Positions 31,373 through 42,464 of a DNA stretch of 64,000 nt are shown in pieces. Made by a program: the position numbers and the translations under genes. Position 1 is the first letter of the stretch; each line of letters starts with the position of its first letter. Under the pieces are notes generated by a model. It did not search any database and was not told where the DNA came from. It saw only the letters and a program-made list of their open reading frames with translations. The stretch comes from Todiramphus chloris collaris. Taxonomy: Eukaryota; Chordata; Aves; Coraciiformes; Alcedinidae. Location: assembly GCA_025345505.1 (NCBI GenBank), contig JANVCC010000219.1:805513-869512 (forward strand), written 5' to 3'.

Positions 31373-32649
31373 GCTTATTTTAAAGTACAGAGGAACTCCA
31401 GGTGGTTTAATTGCTTGCTCATCCCCTGGGCTGACACTGGTGGCCCCGGGCACAAGCCACCTGGGTGCAGGGTGCACGGGGATGGGGGGATGCAGGAGGA
31501 GGCTGCATCCCTGGACCAGCTCTTTCCCAGGACCAGCTGCCGGCCAAGCGATGCTGGTGGGAGGCTGGGGGCCCATCAGAGTGTCCTTATAGGATTTAAG
31601 GATTTAGGGTAAGTAAAGATTTGGGAATGGCAGCGGGGGGGAACAGCCGGGAGGTTGCCACCTCAGATACAGAAGATGGTAAGAGCAGGGAAAGCAGGTG
31701 GGACAGAGGAACGAGGTTTTGACACTCGTTAGAGGATAAATTACTGTGATTCATTTACGGATGGATAAATGGTTATTAATTTGCAGCTGGTGTTGGTCAC
31801 TGGCAGGGTTGTGCCAGCTCTTCCCGGGGGTGGGGGTCGATGCTGCGTTCACCAGCTGGAGCCAAGCGTCGGGACGGGGCTGTGGCGGAGGCGAGGGCTG
31901 CGGGTGGGTGGCTGGTGCTGTGGCTTGTCCAGGGAGGGGACACGGGGTGGGTCACGGTGTCCTGCAGGGAAAGCATCCCCCCAGACCCACTCTGCACTCG
32001 GAGCTGCTCCAGGGATTGGAGCTACAATCCACCAGGAGGAAAAAAATAACAAGAAAAACTATTTCAGACCAGACTTGCAATGATTTTCTGGTTTTCAAAG
32101 CCACGATGAGGGTATAAATGAAGAGATCTACCTTTCTCTTTTTGTTTGGTTGGTTTGGTTTTTTTTAACAGATGCCCTTCTGGGTTTGAGAGCAGCTGCA
32201 GAGCAGGTAAGAGGCACCACAGTTGGAAACGGGGAGAGTTTGAGCAAAAAAAAAAAAAAGCCCAACAAAAAAAAAAAAAACATGCCTGGAAGTCAGCTGG
32301 CTGCCCAGCTCCGTCACCAAAGCTGTCATACAGTACTTAATGGGAATTAAACGTTGAATTAATGTCTGATTATTGAGGGTGGCAGAGATAAGTCGGGCGC
32401 AGCCCGTGGCGGGGTTTGCCGTGCTGGGAGCAGTTCCCAGCAGATACTGGTTTCTGCCCTTGGGTTGCAGCGTGTGAGGGACACGGTGCGGGGGCCGATC
32501 CAGCCCCAACCTCTCCTCGGGGGATTCGAAAAGCTCTTGGGTGCCCTTCAGCAGAGCTGTGGGTGCAGCACTGGTCTGTTGGAGCAGATACACGTCCTGT
32601 GCCGTGGGGACCATGCTGGGTGTCCTGGGCCATCACCTCTCCCTGGGCA

Positions 32650-32905
32650 GAATCATGGAATCGCAGGCTGGTTTGGGTGGGAAGGGACCTTTCAAGCTCA
32701 TCTGGTCCAAGCCCCTGCAGGGACAGGGCATCTGCAGCTAGAGCAGGGTGCTCAGAGCCCCGGGCAACCTCCCCTGCAATGGTGCCAGGGATGGGGCAGC
32801 CACCACCTCTCTGGGCAGCCTGGCACAGGCTCTCCCCACCCTCACCATCACCAATCTCTCCCTTCTCCCCAGTCTGAATCTCCCTCTTTCAGTTTAAAAG
32901 TTTAT
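32650..32905 (-). mobile_element. CR1 LINE fragment
   Basis: AATCATGGAATCGCAGGCTG, GGGACCTTTCAAGCTCATCT, GCTAGAGCAGGGTGCTCAGA and CACCACCTCTCTGGGCAGCC. Same subfamily and orientation as 50571-51027. Confidence 0.92.
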
Positions 32906-33086
32906 CACACTTCAATAGCTTTTTGTTTGAGCCTTATCATTAAATAAGCAGCTTTCATCTCAGAGGATCCCATATACTTCTTGCAGGAGTATTTTGGCAG
33001 CTTTTCACTATTGTTTCTTCATGAAAATGAAGAAAAACCTTGTTTACATCCCCCTTTGTCCTGTCCCAACAAGCCCAGCTAAAAGA

Positions 33087-33146
33087 TCATAGCATCACTG
33101 AATACTTTGGGTAGGAAGGGACCTTTAAAGGCCAGTTAGTCTAGGA
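33087..33146 (-). mobile_element. CR1 LINE 3'-terminal fragment
   Basis: ATCATAGCATCACTGAATAC then GGGTAGGAAGGGACCTTTAA and CCAGTTAGTCTAG. Only the last 60 bp of a CR1 remain. Confidence 0.8.
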
Positions 33147-33594
33147 AGGGGAATGGGGTGAAGCCTTCTGTGCAGGCTGCAGCCAGGTTGAGCAGAGGGG
33201 ACTTGTTCCTTGTGATCTGTGGGTGATGTCCTGGGCTGAGAGGCGTCTCCTTGATGGCTTCATCTCCCCCCGGCCCCTGCCCTTCATGTCCCTGGCAGTG
33301 GAGGGCAGGCAGGCCAGGGCTGCAGGACCCTGTCCCTGCTGCATGGCTGCTGCATCCCCCTTGCACCTCTTCCTCTGCGGTGTGCTGCACTGCTGCCATC
33401 GTGTGATGGGCCCTGAGCCTCATCCCTGCAGCTGCCCCGGGGAGTGCAGGGGACACCGCAGCCACCTCAGTCACCCTTGTGCCCACCACGACTCCCCACA
33501 GCCTCGCTGCATCCTGTGTGGCTAAAGACATCCGTGGCCTGATGACTTTGAATGCCCAAAGTCAATGACCCCCCTGCAGTGCTCCTGGCTGAAA

Positions 33595-33950
33595 CCAAGA
33601 GACCTTCTGGTTCTCGCCAGCTCCCTGACAGGGGATTGGAGCCAGGGGGGTCGGGCTCTGCTCCCAAGGAACAAGACAAAGGACAAGAGGAACTGGCCTC
33701 GAGTAACCCTAGGGGAGGTTTAGGTTGGAGCTGAGGAACAATTTCTTGCCCTTGAGGGTTGTCCAGGGCTGTCCCAGGCTTCCCAGGGCAGGGGTGGAGT
33801 CCCCGTGATCCCTGGAGGGGTTTCAGAGCCATGGAGCTGTGCTGCTGAGGGCCATGGGTCAGTGGTGCCCTGGCAGTGCTGGGGCAATGGTTGGACTCAA
33901 TGATCTTGAAGGCCTCTTCCAACCAAAACAATTCTCTGATTCCCTAAGAC
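33595..33950 (+). mobile_element. CR1 LINE fragment
   Basis: Includes GGACAAGAGGAACTGGCCTC, GAGGGTTGTCCAGGGCTGTC and the 3' end TGGACTCAATGATCTTGAAG with CCTCTTCCAACCAAAACAAT and TCTCTGATTC. Inverted relative to the related copy at 27701-27982. Confidence 0.9.
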
Positions 33951-35248
33951 TCCTCCAGGTCTTAGGGATGCAAAAAGCAGCCGGACAAACACAACGTGAG
34001 GTTGTCCCAGGGTGTGTTTATTCTAGGTCTGAGTGGCAGCGTTTGTGCACCTCGCACCGATAGCGTTGCTGTGCAGGAGGAGTCACCAGCGCGTTTCCCC
34101 AGTCAGGACTTTAGACCGAGAGTGGAAAACATCACAGCCCCGTGCTGGGGCACCCAGGGAGCGCTGCGCTCCTTTACTGGTGTGCGAGCACGCCATACTG
34201 GTCCCGGCTGTGGGGTTGAGTCACATTATAACCATAACCATGTTTACCCATCGTGGCTGTGCACTAATAACCTGTAGGTCAGGAGCAGGTTTGAGAGGTT
34301 GCCACCAGGAAGCAGAGGTGAGTCCCGGGAAGGTTCCCTGCTCTGGCAATCACCCCATCACTTTAGGCAGGTGACTGTGCCTCCCTGGGCTGCGTTCTTT
34401 GCGTTAAAGCACTGAACCTATATATAAACACTAAAGAGCTGACTAAATCATCAGGATGGTTGGTGGATTTTGAGACGTGGTCGATCACAGACTGAAGGTG
34501 ATGGGGGCCCCAAATGGTGGCACCTCCCCAAATGCTGGTGTCAAGCTGCTGCTGAGCGTGCTGGTTTATTGCTCTGGATTGCTGAGAATTTGGCAATGTC
34601 CCTGTCATTCATGCACCCATTTTCAGTGTTTTCCTTGCAGGTGTCTTGCTGGTTTTTGTGTACGAAGCCCATGTTGGAAGTGCCTTTCCAAGTCCTCTCC
34701 GCTGCAGCCCAGGGGACGCGGCTGTGCCTGAGATCACATCTCACTGCGGGTGTCCCACAAGGCTCTGGGGACATCCCTCTCTGCTGAACGAGCCTTGTCC
34801 TCGCAGCTCTCCCCAGTTTCAGCCCTGATCCTTCCCAATACAGCCCAGAGCACTGGCAGCAGCGCAGACCAGGTTCCTCTGCTCCATCCGACCAGAGCAC
34901 TGGATCAGGCCCCAAATCCAGGTGATGAGGTTTCCTTGGAGTTTTAGCAGCACTGGTGAGTGATTTCCCAGCGTTTTCCCAGTCTCAGGCACAAGCCATC
35001 CTCCTAATTCTGCAAAGCTGTGTTAAACCTCTGCTCACCTCTTAAATATCCAGCAACACCACCATAGCTCTTCTCTTCCATCCCTCTTATCCTCAAGCCC
35101 GGTACCTCAGATTCCCAAATCCTCTCTCATCCTGATCAAGCCTCTTGATTCCTGATGCCACAACCCACAGAAGCCCCTGGAGAAAACGAGGACGTTCCTC
35201 AACCCCCTCTCTCATGTTTCAGGGCTGAGCCAGAGCACCGCAGATTGT

Positions 35249-35325
35249 AGAACCAATCGTAGAATCATCAGGTGGTTTGGGTCGGAAGGGACTTTAAGGA
35301 TGAGATGCAGCAGCCCCAGACCAGT
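35249..35325 (-). mobile_element. CR1 LINE 3'-terminal fragment
   Basis: TCGTAGAATCATCAGGTGGT followed by TGGGTCGGAAGGGACTTTAA. A short, diverged CR1 end. Confidence 0.75.
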
Positions 35326-38300
35326 GCCAGGAGGAAGCTGCAGGTTACTTATTATTCTTATTATTAATCCAGAACCTTTAGTTATGTTGTTTTCCAGCTT
35401 GTGCTTGAAATGGCAGCCGGCGACCTGGCACGGCAGTTAAACTGGTTGTACTGGAGCTGCCATCCGTGTCCCAGCAGCCCCTGGGGACACCTGCTCCTTG
35501 CAGCACCTCGGGAGCTGGCTCCTCGCTGGGGAGATGCCTGCAGGTCGCATCATCCTCCACCGGGCTGGCACCAGTTTGTGCCAAGGTGGCTGCTTTTCCC
35601 CTTTTTTTCCCCACTTACAGGGAGATTCCCAGCCTGCAGCCTTGGCAGGCACTTCTCTAAATCCCAGTATAAAAACCAAGGCGTGGGGAAAGGACACACC
35701 AGTACAGACCAGTGTGTGGGGGCTGGGAACTGGGATCTGAAGCAGCCCATCACAGAGCAGTCTGGAATGGACTTTGATCCCAGCAGGGCAAAGCCAGATC
35801 CCTGTCGTGCTCCACGTCCCTGCGGGAAGCATCGCGACAACTGGACCGGGTGGGGAATCAAGGGCAGGCTCCTGCTGGGAGCAGGCGGCCGCAGCACTGC
35901 TTGCTGGTGCAGATGGCTGCTCCCCGGGCAGATGGTGTGCCTGGAAAATATTATCCTTGTGTTTACTCACACGCCGGCAGCCACGGCGAGCGAGGAGCTG
36001 GGCGCTCGGGTTGGCGGTGTTGGGGAAGGGGCTGGATGCAGCCCCCGAGGGCAGGTTTGAGTGTGGCACATCAGGGCTCCCCACCCTTGCAAGGGGAGTT
36101 TGCTTCTGGTCTGGCCCATGGGGCAGCAGTTAATTAATTAGCACAGCCAGGGCAGGATCATTTAATCAGTACTCAGGCTGCCTCAAGACCCCTCTGCTTA
36201 GTTCTCCCGTGCTGGTTGCTGGCCATGTGCAGAATTCACTTTCCCCACTGCCAGCTGCCAGTGACCCAACTCTCATGGAAGGGTGCGACCACCCGGGACC
36301 AGACTGTCCCCATCCCCGAGGTGGGACCAAACCTCCCCCTCCTGAAAGGCTGCACTGTCGGGGAAAGGGGCAGCTCAGGGGCTGTAGGAGACAGAGGGAG
36401 TAGAAACCTGAGCATCCTCCCCAGCCCCAGATGTGTTGTTACACTTCTGGTGCTAATTTAGTGTAAAAATCAACTCTCTGTGTTAATCGCTGTGCAGTGT
36501 GGTGGTGCTGACGATTTGACTCGAATGGATGGGCTTTCCTTCCTCCAGGACAAGCCATCTGGCTGCAGGTATCCAGGAGTGATGTCTCACCCAGAGCAGC
36601 TGTCAGGAAGTTTTGGAGGAATCCCAGGATGTGGCTGCACTCAAGGCTGGGCTGTGCAGTGGTGATTTTAACATAAGTGTTGAGCACATTTCCTTTGAGC
36701 AGAAAAAAAAGCAGGGAGAAGCTGCCGGTGAGCAATTTCTGCCAGTAATACAGGGTAACGTGAATCCCTGGCATCTCTACAAGTACCAGGGCATCAATTG
36801 TCCCCCTGAAAGGCCCTTTTGTTGCTTTCTGATGGCTCCTGGTGAGGCTCCTCTTTCCTTCTTGTTCCTGTACAAACCAAGTCTTTATCCTGCATATTTG
36901 GCTGGACAAACACCCCAGAGAGGTACCAGCCCACCCTGGACCGGGCAGCGAGTGTTTACAAGGGGAGGATAGGAGCTGCCCGGAGATAAATACCCACGCC
37001 AGGATGGCTGCTCCAGCCAGAAAGGCAAATGAGCCCCAGAACCCCATGTAAATGCATCAGCCCGCAGCAAAGTGCGCGGCACGGCAGGCAGGTGCATTAG
37101 CAGAGCAGCCAGCCCAGCTCCGCGGACCAGCCACCCAGGACGGGCAAGGCAGCCTGAGTCAGCAGCACGAGGGGCGAGGAGGAAGAAATCGGCTCTAAAG
37201 GCAGCGTAGACTCAAGTGAGTCGGCACAGAAAGGTGCAGCTGCGCCCGGCTCGCCCGGCCCCGCTGCCGCGGAAAAGGCCGTTTCTGGCTGATGGCTTTG
37301 CAGAGCGGGGGTCCGAGGAGCTGCTTTAGGAACGTCCCCTCGGTGCTGGAGAGATCCAGGGCCCCTCTGCAGAGTGGGTGACTTTGCTCGGGCTCAGGCT
37401 GGGCTCTCCCCATGCGAGATCAGTGATAGTCGTTGTGTAAAGTGCATTTTCCCGCTGCTTTCTCGCAGAGAAAACACTTCCTTGCTATGGCTACTGACTG
37501 ACAGAGCTGCTGGAGACACCAGGGCTGTGTTTGGTACAGAAAAGTGCTGTGGGGAGGGGAAGGAGCAGGGGGAATTTGCCTGAGCAGGTGGCCAAGCCTG
37601 AAAATGCAAAACAATCCATACAAGAGAAAAAAACCCCAAAACAACCCATACACAGATACGTTTAATAAATTATTTGGCTGGGTTTTTTTTTTTATATCAC
37701 GGCTCTTGAAATTGAGGTTAGAGAAGGAAGGTGTCGTGATCTGGGAAGGGCAGTGCTGTCGTGCACTGGGAGGAGGAGCTGGGCAGGTGAGTCACTGGAA
37801 AACACCATCGGCTCCGTGCGGGATTGTGTTGGTCGGAAGAGATGCCAGGAAGCAGGGGGGGGGTTTCCACCCCGCATCCCAAGCATCGGTGCCCCCAAGG
37901 CAGGGCTGTGCTCTGATTCACACGAGGGGATGTCACAAGTTGTGTCGGGTTCCTGATGACGTTGTTTGCCTTCACAAGGACTCGCAGGGGACAGGAAAAT
38001 CTGCAGCTGCCAGTCCAGCCAGTGTAGCGATGCTGCTTTTTCTCTCGTGGTCGACAAAAACCCACCCTGAGTGTCATCTCCAACAGAATTTTCAGTCCTT
38101 GGTGGCGTTTAGTATAATGGCTGGGTGTGAGAAGGGCCTGGAAAGACACATCCCAGTTGCTGCTGGGAGAGGTGGCACTGGACACAGCATTAATTTGCAG
38201 TGGGGTTTGCTAAAACCCCGTGGCAGCCTGTGCCGATGCCCAGCCTCCAGCTGCCAATTCTGCAGTCACTGTATCGACATCGCATGGGAAGATGGTTGAG

Positions 38301-39549
38301 TTGCTTCGTAGATACACACAGAAACGGGCAGAGGCTTCCCACTTCCACACCCCAGGGTAACCCGGGACTCCGTGCGGAGCTGTTAATTCTCCGTTAGTAA
38401 CATCCCAGCAAAGAGGACAGTGGGTCGGTCCCCGTGGCTCAGCCTGGAAACCACGGGACCGTCTGGCTATGAGGCCAAGGCACGTGGCCAGCAGCCGGGG
38501 TGAGGGCTGTACCCAGAACGGCTCTTCCCAGTGAGTGGGTGGTTAACTGGGAGTGTTTGCAGAGAGCAGTGGCCCGGTAAAAGCGCTTTCCAGGCTCGTT
38601 GTGAACGCAAGCCCAGCTTCCTGGGGAAGTTGGCTTTGCCCCGATGCGATAAGCCCGAGTGGTTGTGGTTCCTCAAAATGGGGCTGCTGCAATCAGCGCT
38701 GGGAACTGCTCGTTTGATGAGAGGTGCTGCTTGTCGGCACGAGCTGTTTCATGGAGCAGATCCCCGATGAGCTGATCTTTGCACTAGAAACAGGGGCTGC
38801 GATACTTGAAGCTCCGTGTGGACCCTGCTTGGAGAGGGTGACACAACCCGCAGCCCCAGCGGTGACCCACACCTGGTCCTAGGTGTGGGAAAACAGCTAA
38901 CTTTTATGGATTGCTTGGTGGATTGTAGGAGCTGCAGGCAGCACGTGCTGCAGGAGCCCCTCTGGGGTGCAGGGAACTCCGGGAAGCAGGCGTTCTGGAA
39001 CCATCCCCTTTGCACCCGGGTGCACGGCTCGTGGGGGAAAAGGAACCGATTTTGCTTGGTTGTCACCACGACCCATCCCTTTCCTGACTGAGCTCGTTGT
39101 GGCTGGAAGCACGGACCGTCTGCAGAAAGGGAACCAAAATCAGCCCGTGCAGTTCCCCCAGAGCTTTACGAGAACTTTTAGAAGAATACCACCAGAAACC
39201 CCGGGCTGGAGGAGAAGGAACCAGTGCAGGTCAGGATCAGCCCAGCCAAGCTAGTGCGGTATTCCAGCAGAGCAAATCCCCCGCTCAGGTGGGGTCTGCG
39301 GGATGGTTTACAGTCTGGAATTGCACACAGATGGATAAGAGCGGGAGAGGGAGAGGGAGAGGAAAGACCCTGCCTGCCCCCCCCCGCTCCCTGCCCACCC
39401 GGGGGTCTGGGTTTCGGTCTCTCCTCGCTCCAGCCCGCGTTGCCAGGGGCGGGGCCGGGCAGAGCAGCGCGGGGCCCGCACCCACCCCCCGCCCCCGCCG
39501 CGGGGCCGGGCCCTGCCAGCACCGCCCCGGGAGGGCCGGGGCCGGGGCC

Positions 39550-39949
39550 NNNNNNNNNNNNNNNNNNNNNNNNNNNNNNNNNNNNNNNNNNNNNNNNNNN
39601 NNNNNNNNNNNNNNNNNNNNNNNNNNNNNNNNNNNNNNNNNNNNNNNNNNNNNNNNNNNNNNNNNNNNNNNNNNNNNNNNNNNNNNNNNNNNNNNNNNNN
39701 NNNNNNNNNNNNNNNNNNNNNNNNNNNNNNNNNNNNNNNNNNNNNNNNNNNNNNNNNNNNNNNNNNNNNNNNNNNNNNNNNNNNNNNNNNNNNNNNNNNN
39801 NNNNNNNNNNNNNNNNNNNNNNNNNNNNNNNNNNNNNNNNNNNNNNNNNNNNNNNNNNNNNNNNNNNNNNNNNNNNNNNNNNNNNNNNNNNNNNNNNNNN
39901 NNNNNNNNNNNNNNNNNNNNNNNNNNNNNNNNNNNNNNNNNNNNNNNNN
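39550..39949. other. Assembly gap (400 N)
   Basis: Exactly 400 Ns inside the CpG island, probably an estimated gap caused by extreme GC content. The TMEM51 transcription start is likely within it. Confidence 0.99.
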
Positions 39950-40077
39950 GCACCGGGAGGGATCCGCCGCGGCTGCCGGGAGGTACGTGGGGCCGGGCCG
40001 GGCCGGGCCGGGGGCGGCGGGACCCCCTGCCCCGGGAGGGGCCGGGCTGGGACCCGCTGGGCAGCCGAGCGGGCTGG

Positions 40078-40255
40078 GTTCGGCCCCGCCGTGCCGGGAA
40101 CCGGGCGGGAACGGGGTCGGAGCCGGGACTGACCGGCGGGCAGGGCTCGGTCCCGCCGTGCCGGGAACGGGTGTGGGGCCGGGAACGGCACTGGGAGGAG
40201 GTCGGAGCCGGGACGGGCTCGGGCTGGGCTCGGTGCCGCCGTGCCCGGGGCGCAG
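40078..40255. repeat. GC-rich imperfect tandem repeat in CpG island
   Basis: The motif CGCCGTGCCGGGAAC recurs at about 40086, 40153 and, altered (CGCCGTGCCCGGGG), at 40227. Spacings are about 66 and 74 bp, with GGTCGGAGCCGGGAC segments in between. Confidence 0.75.
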
Positions 40256-41916
40256 GACGGGACTCGGGCCGGCTCGGAGCCGGGGCACGGCGCAGGAGCG
40301 GGACAGCCCCGGCCCGGGCTGGGGGACAGGACCCGGCTACACTCGGGAACAGGACCCGTTTGGACTCTGAACCAGGAAGGGGGACAGGACCGTGCTGGTT
40401 TAGCTGTAGTGCTCACTCCCGGCTGGCCCCCAGCACTGGCATGGGGGGGACCTGCCCGATGTGGGGTCCGGGGGGGCTGTGGGCACGGCCGAGGGCCCCG
40501 GTGCTGGCTGGCACTCGGAAAGGCTCACGGCTGGGTGGGGAGGCCCTAGAGGAGGGGTCCCCAGAGCGGAGTGTGGGCTGAATCGGGGGGTAGAGGGCTG
40601 GGGGCATCGGGGTTTGGGGAGCAATGTCGTGAAGGGCACCCACTGCTGACACGTGGGCTTGGGGCTCCTCGTCAGCCCGCAAGAGCTCCTTTCTGGGGAA
40701 GGGTCAGCACTGTGGGGAGGAAGGGAGGGTGGGAGAGGAGCCCCCCCCCCCCCATCCCACGAAACCCCCCCGGTGCCGTGGGGACCGGTCCCCACGCGTG
40801 TCAGCGTGGCAGGGCAGTCGCGGATCATGAGCCTGTTGCTTGAAGACGTCAGGGACCGTGCCTGCGTGAGCCTGGATGGAAAGGAAAGAAAGGCAAAGAG
40901 AAGGAAAGCCACGCAGGGCAGCTCCGTGCCGAGCGGGTATGGTCAGAACGCGGGGCAGCGGGGTTTCGGTTCTTCCTGTCGTGCCATTTCTGTCAAAGAT
41001 AGAGTGGCCTGGAGCTTTGAAGGGCCCCGGCAAATCTACCAACAGCTCCCGAGCGCTGGCTGAGCGTGAAATCCCACGGTGCAGGAGTTAGTCACCTGGG
41101 CTGTGCTGGCTCGGCACGCACTGTCCCGCACCCCGGTGTCGGGATGAGGCCCCGTGACAGCCACAGTTCTTTCGGAAGCACCTCTCTCTGTGCTACGATG
41201 ATTAATTCCTGTGTTGTCTTGAGGGGCAAGAGGAGAGTTGCCCTGCCCTTGGGCTGGAAGGCGAGAGTGGGCAGGGAACCTCGTCGGGTGGGTGTTTCTG
41301 GGGTGCTGCAAGTTTTGGTAGCCCGGTGCTGGTGGCTGGGAGGGGAAGAAGCTGGCACTGGCTCCGCTCTACCCACACTAAGACTGTCACAGCCCCTTGC
41401 TGGGCTTTGAGCTCTGGGACTTGTAACTGCTGGTGGGTGGGTTTGTTGACTTTCTTGCTGACAGTTTTGCTTGGGTGGGTTTTTTTTCTTTCATTCCAAG
41501 CCAGCTCCTCATGTTTGCATGTGTCAGGTGAAATCCCAGTGTGTATCATCCCCATACTGACTTCAGAATGGGCTCTTTTGGAAATCCCAGTGCACCCAGC
41601 ACTGGGGAGCAGAAGTAGGTTGAGGTGCTGCTCAGGAAGTCCTTGCTGCTGTGGAGGTTGCATGTTAGGAAAGCTTGTGTCAAGGGTCACCTGTGCCTGG
41701 GTCCCGGGGAGGAGCTCCTGCCGTGTCCCAAAGCAGTCGTCTGCAAAGACGTTGGTGTTTGCGTTGTGGGGTGAGGGGTCTCTGGGTCTGCGGGGAAGCG
41801 TTGGCTGTGTGAGCAGAAAGCAGCAGTTTCCACACGCGTCCCGTGTGAGACCAGCTGCCCTCAGCTTTGCATGGGTAGCATGAAGCTGCACCGGCAGGTG
41901 TGCTTCTGGCTTTCAG

Positions 41917-42130
41917 GCTCCTTAAAGCTCTTCTGGCGCAGACCTTGGCCGCGGCTCAGCAGGATGCTGCGGCAGTGCGTCCCCTCTACGACGTAGCCGA
42001 GCATCCTGCAGCCCTCCGAGGCCCTGGGTGTCTCGATGTGACAGCCAGAAGGGGAAACCTCCTGGGTGGCAACGAGGAACGCATGCGTGTGGGGCTGGTG
42101 AACCCAGCCCTCGACCGAAATGACTTGGAA
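41917..42130 (+). other. Unrecognised coding-like segment, candidate exon A
   Basis: Bounded by a fair acceptor (GCTTCTGGCTTTCAG|) and a possible donor (TTGGAA|GTAGGT, or GTAG|GTGAGA four bases later). The + frame is open: it starts LLKALLAQTLAAAQQ and ends LVNPALDRNDLE. The minus strand over the same DNA is also open with even stronger GC3 bias (it includes GCRMLGYVVEGTHCRSILL) behind an acceptor-like TTGCCACCCAG. I do not recognise either protein. It could be a TMEM51 5'UTR exon, an antisense gene or chance. Confidence 0.25.
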
Positions 42131-42386
42131 GTAGGTGAGATGCCTTTGATTTTATCTGTGGGTAATTACATGGGTGGGAAAATCCTGGGGAAGGGAAGTG
42201 CCTGGGAAGGAGGAATGTTTGGCCAGCGGTGCCCTGAAGGGAGCTGAGTGTGGGTGATGCTCGGCATAACTCGGCGCCAGGGTGATGCCCTAAGGTGGAG
42301 ATCCCAGGAGACCCGGGCTGGGCAGGCCTCTCTGGCACGTGTTTGTCTCCCGAATGCCGCTCAAAGCGTTTCTTATCATTTATCAG

Positions 42387-42464
42387 GCAGAAACTGGTGT
42401 CGAGGCTCTGCTGAAGGAGCTGAATGTCCTGCGTGAGCTGTGCAGGCAGCGTGCAGCCGTGTAA
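42387..42464 (+). other. Unrecognised coding-like segment, candidate terminal exon B
   Basis: After a good acceptor (TTCTTATCATTTATCAG|) the frame encodes AETGVEALLKELNVLRELCR, then QRAAV and TAA. It has regular leucine spacing and codon use typical of GC-rich avian exons. It is in phase with candidate exon A if A ends at 42130. No family recognised, and no promoter or polyA signal was located. Confidence 0.25.

Larger units (their letters stand above)
29334..31395 (+). other. KAZN: KAZN 3'UTR
   Basis: No further coding sequence follows the TGA. The UTR holds long T-rich runs (29460-29660), an A-rich stretch (29838-29900), a GGA repeat (30140-30181), an A20 run near 30780 and a second T-rich stretch near 31029-31100. 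The end is placed just after the AATAAA at 31367-31372. Earlier polyadenylation cannot be excluded. Confidence 0.75.
31396..39390. other. KAZN-TMEM51 intergenic region
   Basis: I searched by eye for exons, specifically the SAM-domain exons of long kazrin (Trp-rich SHWKAGTVQAWL-type, DEDLQLGLG-type and KWVRDIDLKEY-type motifs), and found none. The longer open frames (35401-36060 plus, 36439-37047 minus, 37544-38299 plus) lack splice context and coding bias. Contents are CR1 fragments at 32650-32905, 33087-33146, 33595-33950 and 35249-35325, and otherwise unique sequence. Confidence 0.5.
39395..40420 (+). promoter_or_regulatory. TMEM51: CpG island, probable TMEM51 promoter and non-coding first exon
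   Basis: Very GC/CpG-rich DNA on both sides of a 400-bp gap. Just after the gap an excellent donor occurs at GCTGCCGGGAG|GTACGT (GT at 39983-39984), suggesting a 5'UTR exon that ends at 39982 and splices to 50018. The island continues with an imperfect GC-rich repeat. The exon start is lost in the gap. The assignment to TMEM51 rests on position and strand only. Confidence 0.6.

Noticed and set aside
32171..32206. Small exon-like segment between TTTTTTAACAG and GAGCAG|GTAAGA
   Set aside because: Good splice borders but only about 35 bp; no frame matches long kazrin or another known protein, so it could not be supported as a SAM-isoform exon.
36439..37047. 202-codon minus-strand frame with hydrophobic stretches
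   Set aside because: Its hydrophobic segments are not spaced like membrane helices of a known family, and there is no promoter, splice or polyA support; probably chance.
37544..38299. 251-codon plus-strand frame
   Set aside because: Begins in unique intergenic DNA with A-rich runs; no codon bias or recognisable domain.
39097..40581. Very long frames (up to 494 codons) on both strands
   Set aside because: Most of their length is the 400-N gap plus CpG-island sequence with few stops; no splice or domain support.
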